From an uncultured Sulfitobacter sp. (GTDB lineage: Bacteria; Pseudomonadota; Alphaproteobacteria; Rhodobacterales; Rhodobacteraceae), in assembly GCA_937928635.1 (NCBI GenBank), contig CALFWM010000027.1, positions 1 to 48,384 on the forward strand: 48,384 nt of DNA, read 5' to 3'. The first letter of the stretch is position 1. Each line of letters opens with the position of its first letter. The notes below the pieces were generated by a model, which worked only from the letters and a program-made list of their open reading frames with translations, was not told where the DNA came from and ran no database searches. A program made the position numbers and the translations under genes. Shown one piece after another: positions 27,797 through 36,178 of the stretch.

Positions 27797-28786
27797 ATGA
27801 AACAGCGCAAATTGGGGCAAGACGGGCCGATGGTCAGCGCGGTGGGCTATGGTGCGATGTCCTTCACCGATTTTTATGGCCCTGTGGATGATGCAAACTC
27901 AGGGCAGGTGCTGGATGCCTGCCTGGAGATGGGCATCACCCATCTGGACACCTCCAACGTCTATGGCATGGGGCGGTCTGAAATGGTGATTGGTGATTGG
28001 CTGCGCGCGCGCGGCGGGGCCAGCCCCTTTACCATTGCAACCAAGGTCGGCATCACCCGCGACCCGGAGCATCGGTTCAACAACGCGCCCGATCATCTGG
28101 CACAATCCTTGGATGAAAGCCTGAGGCGGCTGGGGGTAGAGGTGATTGATCTTTATTACGTGCACCGCCGGGACCTGCGCCACGAGATCGAAGAGGTCAC
28201 CGAAACCATGGCCGGGTTCATCAAGGCGGGCAAGATCAAGGCGATTGGATATTCCGAAATCGCGCCGTCCTCCCTGCGCCGCGCCCATGCGGTGCACCCT
28301 ATTGCGGCGGTGCAGTCGGAATATTCGCTGTCAACCCGCGGGCCTGATCTGGGAATACGCCAGACCTGTGCCGCGCTTGGCGCATCACTGGTGGCGTTTT
28401 CGCCGGTGGGTCGGGGCCTGCTGACAGATCGCCCTCACAGTCTGGCGGCCGTGCAGGACATGCCGTTTCTGGTGAACAACCCGCGCTTTATGGAGCCACA
28501 CATCAGCGCCAATCTGGCCTATAACGCGAAGTTCCGCGCGCTTGCCACAGAGATGGACGTGCCTGCCGCAACGCTGGCGATTGCCTGGGTTTTGCATCAG
28601 GGTGACGAAGTCATCGCCATCCCCGGCACCCGCCACATTGATCATCTGACGGAGCTGGCAGAGGGCGGCGCGATGGACCTGACAGCCGCTGACATCGCCC
28701 GGATCGAAGAAGTCTTGCCGGTGGGCTGGGCCCATGGCGATCGCTACTCCGCCGCGCAATGGGTTGGCCCGGAGCGGTATTGTTAG
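27797..28786 (+). CDS. Aldo/keto reductase (329 aa)
   Basis: Classical AKR (beta/alpha)8 barrel: catalytic tetrad D51, Y56 (HLDTSNVYG), K83 (ATKVG) and H123 (YYVHRRD). NADPH-binding features are seen toward the C-terminus (IPGTRHIDHLTE). It resembles the AKR11/13-type proteins (YajO/IolS-like) that reduce aldehydes or sugar carbonyls. A GGAGG ribosome site lies a few bases ahead of ATG. It is divergent from the MFS pseudogene, with about 150 bases between the starts. The VOC protein follows after ten bases, so the two are probably one operon. Confidence 0.92.
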   Translation: MKQRKLGQDGPMVSAVGYGAMSFTDFYGPVDDANSGQVLDACLEMGITHLDTSNVYGMGRSEMVIGDWLRARGGASPFTIATKVGITRDPEHRFNNAPDHLAQSLDESLRRLGVEVIDLYYVHRRDLRHEIEEVTETMAGFIKAGKIKAIGYSEIAPSSLRRAHAVHPIAAVQSEYSLSTRGPDLGIRQTCAALGASLVAFSPVGRGLLTDRPHSLAAVQDMPFLVNNPRFMEPHISANLAYNAKFRALATEMDVPAATLAIAWVLHQGDEVIAIPGTRHIDHLTELAEGGAMDLTAADIARIEEVLPVGWAHGDRYSAAQWVGPERYC

Positions 28787-28796
28787 GACGGCGGAA

Positions 28797-29189
28797 ATGG
28801 ATTTTGCCTTTCATCACGTCGCCATCATCGTCAGCGATTATGAGGTCTCCAAGCGGTTTTACACGCAGACCCTTGGGTTTGACGTGATCCTTGAAACCTA
28901 CCGGGCGGCGCGGCAGTCCTGGAAACTGGATTTGCGCATTCAGGGCGGCGGACAGCTGGAGATTTTCAGCTTTCCCACACCACCCGCGCGCCCCACCCGG
29001 CCCGAAGCCTGTGGCCTGCGCCACCTTGCCTTTCGGGTGGCTGACCTTGATGAGACGCTGCGTGCACTGGATGCCAAAGGGGTTGTGGCGGAGCCGGTGC
29101 GCCGCGACGAAAACACGCAGGCGCGGTTTGCATTCTTTGCGGACCCTGACGGTTTGCCCATCGAAATCTACGAAGTCCGTCCGGGATGA
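28797..29189 (+). CDS. VOC-family protein (glyoxalase/dioxygenase fold, 130 aa)
   Basis: Two beta-alpha-beta-beta-beta modules: FHHVAIIVSDYEVSKRFYTQ with a likely metal-ligand His, and LRHLAFRVADLDETLRAL with a second His, ending in DPDGLPIEIYEV with the Glu ligand. This is the short GloA2/YaeR (SMU1112c)-like form of the vicinal oxygen chelate superfamily. The start is set at the ATG just after the reductase stop; an earlier start at 28734 lies inside that gene. Substrate unknown; the reductase upstream suggests carbonyl detoxification. Confidence 0.9.
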   Translation: MDFAFHHVAIIVSDYEVSKRFYTQTLGFDVILETYRAARQSWKLDLRIQGGGQLEIFSFPTPPARPTRPEACGLRHLAFRVADLDETLRALDAKGVVAEPVRRDENTQARFAFFADPDGLPIEIYEVRPG

Positions 29190-29282
29190 CGGTCAAATGA
29201 TCCGCCATATTGTCTTGAGAAAAGGGGGACGTTGCAAATGTCGCAGGTGAGAGAAAAAGGCAGGTTTGACGTTAAGTTCTGT

Positions 29283-29325
29283 TAGCAACTGTATGTCTCA
29301 GACGGTCTGGGACATACAGTTGCTA
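29283..29325. repeat. 43-bp near-perfect palindrome
   Basis: The 15-base arm TAGCAACTGTATGTC is matched exactly by GACATACAGTTGCTA. Inside it, after one T/G mismatch (U-G pair as RNA), CAGAC pairs with GTCTG around a single G, so nearly every base is paired. A 6-bp hairpin AGATCG/CGATCT follows at 29325-29339. There is no T-run, so it is not a standard terminator. It could be two IS ends joined head to head, a palindromic mobile repeat, or a protein-binding site. Confidence 0.85.
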
Positions 29326-29464
29326 GATCGCTTCGATCTCATCTTCTAAGTCTATATCAACGTGGCCACTAAAGATAACGACGCTCAGCTTATCTTAGCT
29401 TTCCGGGAAAGGCGAAGGGCATGATGATATTCAAAACAATATAATCGCCATTATCAGAGTCAGG

Positions 29465-30307
29465 TTATCCGGCGACCGCAAGCCGCGTCACAGCGCTGTC
29501 CAGCGGCATCGCCCTGACACAGCCCTGCCCGGCCACCTCACGCGGGTCCGCATAGACCAGAATCCGCGCGGCAACGTCCAGGTCTTCGGCGGCAATGTGA
29601 AACCCCCGGGCGACCTTTGCGACGGTCGTACGTTTAACCTCAATGGCCCACAACGCACCATCGGGCAGCCGCAGGATCAGATCAATCTCCGCCCCGGCGG
29701 CTGATCGGTAAAAACTGGCCTGCGTCCCCCGAGGCGCGGCGGCAATCAGGTTTTCAATGCAAAACCCTTCCCAGGACCCCCCGACAACCGGATGCCCCAA
29801 AAGCTGCTCGGCGCTCTCCAATCCCAGCAACGCATGGGCGAGCCCGGGATCGCGGATGTAAACCTTGGGCGACTTGACCAACCGCTTGCCGGCATTTGCA
29901 TGCCACGGCGGCAGCCGGCGCACCAACATCAGATCGACCAGCAGGTCGAGATAGCGCGCAATGCTTTGCCCCGACACCCCCAGGCCAGCTGCAAGACGCG
30001 CGGCATTCAAAACGCCCCCCTGTTCATGGGCCAGCATGGTCCAGAACCGCCGCAGCGTTTCGGCGGGGATGCGCAACCCAAACGCCGGGATCCCGTTGGA
30101 CAATTGCAGCGTATCCGCCCCTTTCCACCCTAATTTCAGATCGGGTTTTTTGGGTCGTCCCCCTTTTGCACTGGGCTGAATATCACTCTCTGTGCGCAGA
30201 ATAATCGCCTCCATCGCGGCCCATTCTTCCGCCGGGGAGCTGGTTTGAGCATGGTCCAGCGCCTCGCGCGCCTGTGCCTTTGCTCCACTCCGCAAGGCAT
30301 TGGACAA
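29465..30307 (-). pseudogene. DUF4143/PD-(D/E)XK protein, C-terminal part joined to a foreign N-terminus
   Basis: From about residue 70 the frame matches the C-terminal half of the 'AAA_14 ATPase-DUF4143' family: IPAFGLRIPAETLRRFWTML, SGQSIARYLDLLVDLMLVRRLPPW, KVYIRDPGLAHALLGL, and the nuclease-like AEIDLILRLPDGALWAIEVKR. The N-terminal ATPase domain with Walker motifs (about 150 residues) is absent. The first 70 residues (ALRSGAKAQAREALDHAQ..., AKGGRPKK) belong to something else and begin with a TTG. It may still be expressed, but it is best seen as a fused remnant. Confidence 0.7.
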
Positions 30308-30368
30308 CCGCAGGCCATCGCACTGATTCTTCTGCGTTTAGACATTTTTTTGCCACCTGCTCCTCCCG

Positions 30369-30848
30369 TCACCAGGCCCCGACAATCAACTCTCTCACCT
30401 CAGCCGCGGTGCGGTCAAAAGTCTCTCGCCCCCGCACATAGGTATCGCGGTTAAAGTCCCGGTAATCCGTCTCATAGATCCCGTTCACCTGCTCACCCGC
30501 CCATCGCTGTCATATCTTGGCGAAAGGTCGTCATCTGGTCCCCAAAATAGGCCTTCACCACATTTGTCAAATTGGTCTGCTGCGCGGCATCAAACCGCGT
30601 GATCATGGTGCGCACCGCATCCCATTCAAATTTCACCCCATCCAGACACAGCTTGCGCCGTTGGGTGTTTTCACCCTCCTCATTGCTCGCAAATGTTGAG
30701 TAGAGCGTGTCAAAGAAACGGCCCATGGAATCAAATTCCAGAAACGAGGCACCCAAGGGGACCAGCAAGATGTCAGAGGCCGCCAGCGCGTTGATTGTCA
30801 GATAGCCAAGTGCGGGCGGTGTGTCGAAAAAGACGAGATCATAATCTT
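30369..30848 (-). pseudogene. Plasmid partition ATPase RepA/ParA, C-terminal fragment with frameshift
   Basis: Reading backward from 30848: DYDLVFFDTPPALGYLTIN (Walker B region), then LLVPLGASFLEFDSMGRFF, then TRFDAAQQTNLTNVVKAYFG. After QDMTAMGG the frame stops, but AGEQVNGIYETDYRDFNRDTYVRGR and a final IVGAW continue in a different frame. This is the RepA (ParA-type) protein of roseobacter plasmids. The N-terminal half with the Walker A loop is missing: the gene is cut near 30850, where unrelated sequence on the other strand begins. It is a trace of a lost or integrated plasmid. Confidence 0.85.
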
Positions 30849-30959
30849 GCAGGATATTGTTTTTTACAATCTGTTAGACAGCGCATCCCACAACGCCCAC
30901 TGCGGACCTTGCATCGGCCAAAGGGAGTTGAAAGGATCTGGGGATCAAGGGCCTCCGGG

Positions 30960-31208
30960 GTTTTCATTGCTAGACGATCTGCCCTCCGGCGTCAGCTCTC
31001 GCACCAAGATGCTTATCGTCAATGGCGATGACCCAGACGACCCGACCAAGTGCCCCTCGCGCTCTGAGGTCTTGTTCGCCGTCCTATGTAAGCTGGTCCG
31101 CGCCAGGGTTGAGGACGACGTCATGGTATCATTTGTCCTTGACGGTAGCTGTGCCATCAGCGCCTACGTCCACGACCAGCCCAACCCGCACCGCAACGTC
31201 CGGCCTTG
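30960..31208 (+). pseudogene. Fragment of a phage/plasmid primase-polymerase-type protein
   Basis: An 80-residue stretch contains SRSEVLFAVLCKLVRARVEDDVMVSFVLDGSCAISAYVHDQPNP. A serine-arginine-serine-glutamate followed by two helices and an 'ILDxxxGIS' turn resembles the region between primase and helicase domains of DUF3987/AAA-type replication proteins. No catalytic part is present and the frame is lost on both sides. It abuts the cut parA fragment in the opposite orientation. Confidence 0.5.
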
Positions 31209-31385
31209 GGTGTGGAGGTGCGTGAGACCGACGAAATCGTCGTGCGCCTTGATAGGCTGAAGCCTCACCATAGATGGCTTTGGCTGGCGCGCAGGCACAA
31301 ATTTCCTGAACCTGCTTTGCAGACGGGTCTTTCCCGGTCATATTCATCCCCAAGGCTTGAACAGGCCATAATGAGGGAGAATGCT

Positions 31386-32336
31386 ATGACGTCTATGAAA
31401 TTCCTGACCGGTGCCATTGCGACACTTGCGCTCACGGCAACGGCGACGTTTGCCGAAACGCGGGTAACCTATAAATCTGCGAAATCCACATCATCCTATT
31501 ACCAGATGGCGGTGCAAATCGCCGAGGCGATGAAGGCGGGATCAGACATCATTGTCACGGTCGAAGAAAGCCAGGGGTCGGTGCAGAACGTCATGGAGGT
31601 TAAGGCGCGCGGGGGGGATTATGTCTTTACCACGCCGCCCGCGCTGGTGCGTCTGGCCAAAGGTGGCAAGGCGATGTTTGAGGGCAAGGGCGATCCGGCC
31701 TTTGACGACATCCGTGCCCTGTTTCCGATCCCGTCCCTGACGATGCATTTTGTCGCGCGCGCTGATGCGGGCATCACCAGCTTTGCCGATCTTGAGGGCA
31801 AAACCGTCCTGCTGGGCAAGGGTTCTTTTGGCGCGCGTGAGGGTGAAAAATACCTCAAGCTGTTTGGTCTGGAGGGCAAAGTGACCTTGGCAGAGGTTGA
31901 GCTGTCCAACGCCGTGCCTGCGTTGAAGAACGGCCAGATTGACGCCTTTGTCACCGCAGGTTCCTATCCGGCCCCCAATGTGATTGAGGCCGCAGCCTCC
32001 ACCGGAGTGACCGTATTGTCGCTGAGCGAAGATCAGATCGCCCAATCCAAACGCTCGCGCCTTGTGATCCCGGCTGGCACCTATGCTGGTCAGGACAGTG
32101 ACATCGTCACAACTTCCCTGCCCGTGGTCGCCTATACAACCACCAAGATGGATGATGAAACGGCCTATCAACTGACCAAAACCTATTGGGAGGGAAAGGC
32201 CGACATGGGCAGCGCCGCACCATGGTGGAACGGTGTGGATGAGGGCCTGATGAGCAACATCGAAGGCAAAATTCACCCCGGCGCGATCCGGTTCTACAAA
32301 GAAGCCGGAATGGCGCTGAACGATGCGCAAATGTGA
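31386..32336 (+). CDS. TAXI-family TRAP transporter solute-binding protein (316 aa)
   Basis: A signal peptide (LTGAIATLALTATATFA) precedes a TAXI-type binding protein: YKSAKSTSSYYQMAVQIAEAM, ESQGSVQNVMEVKAR, FADLEGKTVLLGKGSFG and GQIDAFVTAGSYPAPNVIEAA. TAXI proteins deliver small organic acids such as dicarboxylates or glutamate-like compounds to fused TRAP permeases. The ATG at 31386 has GGGAG seven bases ahead; an open frame goes back to 31206, but that part belongs to the debris region. The fused permease is next in the same direction, after a hairpin. Confidence 0.9.
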   Translation: MTSMKFLTGAIATLALTATATFAETRVTYKSAKSTSSYYQMAVQIAEAMKAGSDIIVTVEESQGSVQNVMEVKARGGDYVFTTPPALVRLAKGGKAMFEGKGDPAFDDIRALFPIPSLTMHFVARADAGITSFADLEGKTVLLGKGSFGAREGEKYLKLFGLEGKVTLAEVELSNAVPALKNGQIDAFVTAGSYPAPNVIEAAASTGVTVLSLSEDQIAQSKRSRLVIPAGTYAGQDSDIVTTSLPVVAYTTTKMDDETAYQLTKTYWEGKADMGSAAPWWNGVDEGLMSNIEGKIHPGAIRFYKEAGMALNDAQM

Positions 32337-32357
32337 TTTTCTGACAAGGATGGCAAT

Positions 32358-32383
32358 GGCCGGGCCGGGGTGTCCGGCCTTTG
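32358..32383 (+). terminator. Possible terminator/attenuator between TAXI receptor and permease
   Basis: GGCCGG pairs with CCGGCC over a ten-base loop, followed by TTTGTCTT. The stem is short and the T-run interrupted, so it is weaker than the hairpin in the sugar operon. The logic would be the same: more binding protein than permease. Confidence 0.5.
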
Positions 32384-32401
32384 TCTTGGGGTTGGGCCAT
32401 T

Positions 32402-34177
32402 GTGCTAGATAAAACCGAAATGCGCTGGAAACCGCTGTGGGTCATGCTGGCCGCTGTGCTGGTGGCCTATCACATCGGGCTGATCTTTTGGGGATTGGTG
32501 CCCAATCTGGTCTCGCGTCCTTTGCACATGGCGCTGATCCTGCCGTGGATCTTTGTCTTTGCCGCGCGGAGGCGCATGCAGCTGATATCGGGTGTGGTTT
32601 TTGCCTGTTTCGGTATGGCCGCGTCGGGTTGGATCGCGTGGAACCACTCCATGCTGGGGGATCAATACGGGTTTTTGGAGGGCAGTTTCCAAACCGCCGT
32701 GGCTGTCACCCTGCTGGTCTGCGTGCTGGAGGCCGCACGCCGTGCGATTGGCTGGCCCTTGCCCATCGTGGCCATGCTTGCCCTGCTCTACGCTCTGTTT
32801 GGCAAACATATTCCGGGCGAATTTGGCCACTCAGGCATGCCGTTGCAAAGTTTTCTGGGCACCATGACCATCGCGGAGGGTGGTATTTGGGGATCACTCA
32901 CAGCCGTTTCTGTGGGCGTGGTTGCGATTTTTGTGATCTTCGGTGCGGTGTTGAATGCGGGAGAGGCGGGGCAGGGTTTTATGAATGTCGCCTCTGCCGT
33001 TGCGGGTCGCCTCAAAGGGGGTGCTGCAAAGGTGTCGGTGATCTCCTCCGCGCTTTTTGGGTCAATCTCCGGGTCTGCTTCTGCCAATGTCGCCTCCACC
33101 GGGGCGATCACCCTGCCTGCGATGACCAAACTTGGCTATCCCAAACGGCTGGCGGGTGCTGTTGAGGCTGTGGCCTCCTCCGGCGGGCAGATCATGCCAC
33201 CGTTGATGGGGGCCGGCGCCTTTGTCATGGTGGAGCTGACGGGTGTGCCCTACACTGGCATCATGGCTGCCGCAGCGCTGCCCGCGTTGCTGTATTTTCT
33301 GGCTGTATGGGTTGGTATCAACGCCTATGCCAGCCACACGGAACTGAAAGGCATCGACGCCAAGGATCAGCCGGGTCTGACAGCTGTTGTAATCACGTCG
33401 GCCTTTTTTCTGGTGCCCTTTGCGGTGCTGCTCTGGGGCATGTTTGTGCTGAAGGTCACGCCGCAATATGCCGCCTGTCTGGCGATTGGTGGGGGTGGTT
33501 TGCTGTTGTTTGTGGACCGCCGATTGCGCGTTGACCCAGCGGCGGTGTGGGTGCGGATTGAAAACGCGCTGCTGACCGCGGCGCGGCAGGTTTCCTTGAT
33601 TGGCTCGATCATCCTGTGCGCCTCGATCATCATCGGCGTGTTGTCGGTGACGGGCCTGGGCGTCAAAATCACCTCGCTGATCCTGTCGGGCGCGGGCGGG
33701 ATGTTGTGGCCAGCCTTGTTGTTGACCGCGCTTGCCTGTCTTGTGCTGGGGATGGAAGTGCCCACAACGGCGGCTTATGTGATCTGCGTTTCTGTGGCGG
33801 GACCAGCGTTGATCCAACTGGGGCTAGAGCCGTTACAGGCCCATCTGTTTGTGTTCTGGTATGCGCTGTTGTCGACCATTACGCCGCCCATTTGCGGTGC
33901 GGTGTTTATCTCCGCTGGTATGGTGCAGGAAAATTGGTTGCGCGTGGCGCTGACGGCGATGGCGCTGGGCGTGGGGTTATACGTGATCCCGTTAGGCATG
34001 ATCGCAAACCCGGATTTGATCCGGCTGGTGGAGGCCCCGGGTGCTGCCTTGATCGCCTTTGCGCGGGTTGCGCTGGGCCTTGGTCTGATTTCCTATGGGT
34101 TGATTGCGGCACGCGCTTGGCTCAGCACATGTGCTCTGTGCGCCGCAGGGTTGGTTGTGATTTTTGTGCCGATCTAG
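32402..34177 (+). CDS. TRAP transporter permease, fused DctQM (4TM-12TM) type (~591 aa)
   Basis: The first ~170 residues hold four membrane segments of the small (DctQ-like) subunit, joined to a DctM-like large subunit with SGSASANVASTGAITLPAM and PPLMGAGAFVMVELTGVPY, both standard DctM motifs, and a late SVAGPALIQLGLEPLQAHLFVFWYALLSTITPP. Fused TRAP permeases go with TAXI receptors, as here. The start is uncertain: GTG at 32402 is preferred (ATG at 32420 also possible, TTG at 32381 less likely). The stop codon shares CTAG with the stop of the minus-strand remnant that follows. Confidence 0.92.
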   Translation: MLDKTEMRWKPLWVMLAAVLVAYHIGLIFWGLVPNLVSRPLHMALILPWIFVFAARRRMQLISGVVFACFGMAASGWIAWNHSMLGDQYGFLEGSFQTAVAVTLLVCVLEAARRAIGWPLPIVAMLALLYALFGKHIPGEFGHSGMPLQSFLGTMTIAEGGIWGSLTAVSVGVVAIFVIFGAVLNAGEAGQGFMNVASAVAGRLKGGAAKVSVISSALFGSISGSASANVASTGAITLPAMTKLGYPKRLAGAVEAVASSGGQIMPPLMGAGAFVMVELTGVPYTGIMAAAALPALLYFLAVWVGINAYASHTELKGIDAKDQPGLTAVVITSAFFLVPFAVLLWGMFVLKVTPQYAACLAIGGGGLLLFVDRRLRVDPAAVWVRIENALLTAARQVSLIGSIILCASIIIGVLSVTGLGVKITSLILSGAGGMLWPALLLTALACLVLGMEVPTTAAYVICVSVAGPALIQLGLEPLQAHLFVFWYALLSTITPPICGAVFISAGMVQENWLRVALTAMALGVGLYVIPLGMIANPDLIRLVEAPGAALIAFARVALGLGLISYGLIAARAWLSTCALCAAGLVVIFVPI

Positions 34178-34400
34178 TGCTGATGCGGCTCATCATCCAA
34201 GGAACCGTGGATGGCGAACTGATCCAATCCCGCCTCGCGGGGTTCTATGGTGCGAAAGCTCTCTTTAACGCCAGTATTGGTCAAGTCGCGGGCCACTGTC
34301 AGCAGGGTGTTGGGGTCCTGGCCTTCACAAAGCTCCATCATATGGCGCAGTTCGTCTTGGGCCACGCCCGCCCCAGCCTCTACGGTGTGTTTGGTCGAAA
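34174..34400 (-). pseudogene. C-terminal remnant of an unrecognised protein
   Basis: The reading EAGAGVAQDELRHMMELCEGQDPNTLLTVAR...TIEPREAGLDQFAIHGSLDDE looks coding by composition, and its stop is arranged tail to tail with the TRAP permease stop, as in real convergent gene pairs. Upstream of about 34400 the frame runs into the cytochrome c fragment on the other strand, so the N-terminus is gone. I do not recognise the family. It could also be an accidental open frame. Confidence 0.35.
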
Positions 34401-34412
34401 AAAGGGGGGGAT

Positions 34413-34670
34413 GTGGCGGATTATGCCTATACTGATACGCTGGATGGGTCTGACATTGGCTGGTCAGTCGAGACAATCAATGCTCTGTTCGACCTGTGCC
34501 CGGATTATTATATTCCCGGGACAAAGATGCCGATGCAGCGTATCGTGAAACAGGATGATCAGGACGATCTGATCAGCTACCTGCGCCGCGCCACCGCGAA
34601 AGAGGAGAATTTAAGTGAAAGTCATGCTTATCGCGTTTGTGGCGATTGCCATTGTCGCTTTGGGGTCTAA
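34413..34670 (+). pseudogene. c-type cytochrome, C-terminal fragment
   Basis: The first 60 residues read YAYTDTLDGSDIGWSVETINALF, then DYYIPGTKMPMQRI, then QDDLISYLRRATA: the distal half of a class I cytochrome c, with the methionine of PGTKMP as the sixth haem ligand. The haem-binding CxxCH of the N-terminal half is missing, so the fragment cannot make a cytochrome. The frame then overlaps the small membrane protein gene. It was cut at the same place as the remnant on the opposite strand. Confidence 0.7.
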
Positions 34671-34743
34671 CCTGATCCTGTCTTGGGCCGGATTTTCCAG
34701 CCAGGAACGCGCGGCGGGCTTGGCCGTGCGGCTAGATGACTGA
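34615..34743 (+). CDS. Small membrane protein (42 aa)
   Basis: GTG start, eight bases after AGGAG, and a TGA just before tupB. The product begins with one membrane helix (VMLIAFVAIAIVALGSNLIL) and ends in a short polar tail with RAAGLAVRLDD. It is too short for ordinary gene finders. Its ribosome site and its position 20 bases ahead of tupB argue that it is translated, perhaps as the first gene of the tungstate operon or as a leftover of the cytochrome operon. Function unknown. Confidence 0.55.
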   Translation: MKVMLIAFVAIAIVALGSNLILSWAGFSSQERAAGLAVRLDD

Positions 34744-34763
34744 TCAGGGCGATTCAGTAACAC

Positions 34764-35468
34764 ATGAATGAAATTTGGGCCGGCATAGCGGCGGCGTTTC
34801 GGCTGATCGTGACGCTGGATGGTGATCTGGTAGAGATCACGCTACGCTCGCTTCAGGTGAGCCTGACAGCCCTGATTATCGCCTCACTGATTGCGCTGCC
34901 GTTTGGCACGTGGCTGGCGATCCGGCGGTTTCGGTTTCGCAGGTTAACCATTGCCACCCTCAATGCGCTGATGGGGCTGCCACCGGTTGTCGTGGGGCTG
35001 ATTGTGTATCTGTTGCTGTCGCGCTCTGGCCCGTTTGGGGTTATGGGGCTGCTGTTTACACCCACCGCGATGATCATCGCACAGGTGATCATCATCACGC
35101 CCCTGATTGCCTCAATCACCCATCAGGCCATGCGGGAACTTTGGGCCGAATACCACGACCTGCTGATCTCCCTGAACACCACCAAACGTCAGCGCATCAT
35201 GACGCTGATCCGGGACGGACGGCGAACACTGCTGACAGCGGCACTGGCAGGGTTTGGCCGCGCGATTGGTGAGGTTGGCGCGATCATGATTGTCGGGGGC
35301 AACATTGATCACGCCACGCGCGTGCTGACCACGGCAATTGCACTGGAAACGGGCAAGGGTGATTTTGCGTTGGCTCTTGGTTTGGGGTTTGTCCTGATTG
35401 CGCTGGCGCTGATGGTGAATTTTACCATCCACGCGCTGTCGCGCACCGAGCGGGAGGGGCGGTGGTGA
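34764..35468 (+). CDS. tupB: Tungstate ABC transporter permease TupB (234 aa)
   Basis: Five to six membrane segments and the Tup/Mod-type EAA motif GFGRAIGEVGAIMIVGGNI. The sequence FGTWLAIRRFRFRR...LNALMGLPPVVVGLIVYLLLSRSGPFG is typical for TupB. It forms the membrane channel for WO4 (or MoO4) with TupC and TupA, which follow. Its stop overlaps the tupC start by seven bases. Tungsten is used by some formate dehydrogenases and aldehyde oxidoreductases; none is encoded here. Confidence 0.92.
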   Translation: MNEIWAGIAAAFRLIVTLDGDLVEITLRSLQVSLTALIIASLIALPFGTWLAIRRFRFRRLTIATLNALMGLPPVVVGLIVYLLLSRSGPFGVMGLLFTPTAMIIAQVIIITPLIASITHQAMRELWAEYHDLLISLNTTKRQRIMTLIRDGRRTLLTAALAGFGRAIGEVGAIMIVGGNIDHATRVLTTAIALETGKGDFALALGLGFVLIALALMVNFTIHALSRTEREGRW

Positions 35469-36178
35469 CCCAAGCGATATCTGTTGAATTGCAGGATGTG
35501 GTTGTCAGGCGGCGGGGTGCCGCGGTTTTGGGCCCTGTGACGATGACGTTGGAGGCGACGGGGTTTACGATTGTGCTGGGCCCCAATGGCGCTGGTAAAA
35601 CCACATTGCTCAAGGTGCTGCACGGAGTGGAGCGGATCTCAAAAGGGCGCGTCAGCTGGTCCGTTTCGGATGAAGAGGCGCGGGAGCAGCAGGCCTATGT
35701 GTTTCAAAAGCCAATCATGTTGCGCCGGTCGGTGCGACAAAACCTGGCGTTTCCTTTGCAGCTTTTGAAATATCCGACGGATAGAATTGCGACGCGCGTG
35801 CGGGATTGGGCAACGCGTATCGGGTTGCAAGACGCGTTAGATCAACCCGCCACACGGTTGTCGGGCGGAGAGCAGCAAAAACTCGCACTGGCCCGCGCCC
35901 TGATCCGTGACCCAAAGGTGCTGTTTCTGGATGAACCTTGCGCCAACCTTGATGGGCGTTCGACCCGCGAGATTGAAACACTGTTGCAAGAGTCGTTAGA
36001 TGCCGGGACGCGCATCATCATGACAACCCATAATCTTGGGCAGGCGCGCCGTCTTGCAAGCGATGTGGTTTTCCTTTTGAAAGGAAAACTGTGTGAACAA
36101 GCCCCGGCAAATGCGTTTTTTGAGACGCCACAAACGGCTGAGGCACGCGCGTTTCTAAAGGGGGATATCATCGAATGA
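35462..36178 (+). CDS. tupC: Tungstate ABC transporter ATP-binding protein TupC (238 aa)
   Basis: Walker A GPNGAGKTT near residue 38, signature LSGGEQQKLALARAL, Walker B FLDEPCANLDG, switch His in TTHNLGQA. The length is that of a bare ATPase domain, without the TOBE regulatory domain of ModC/MalK, as in TupC. Start GTG at 35462 (or 35465), overlapping tupB; the tail overlaps tupA by four bases (ATGA). Gene order tupB-tupC-tupA differs from the more common A-B-C order. Confidence 0.92.
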   Translation: MVTQAISVELQDVVVRRRGAAVLGPVTMTLEATGFTIVLGPNGAGKTTLLKVLHGVERISKGRVSWSVSDEEAREQQAYVFQKPIMLRRSVRQNLAFPLQLLKYPTDRIATRVRDWATRIGLQDALDQPATRLSGGEQQKLALARALIRDPKVLFLDEPCANLDGRSTREIETLLQESLDAGTRIIMTTHNLGQARRLASDVVFLLKGKLCEQAPANAFFETPQTAEARAFLKGDIIE

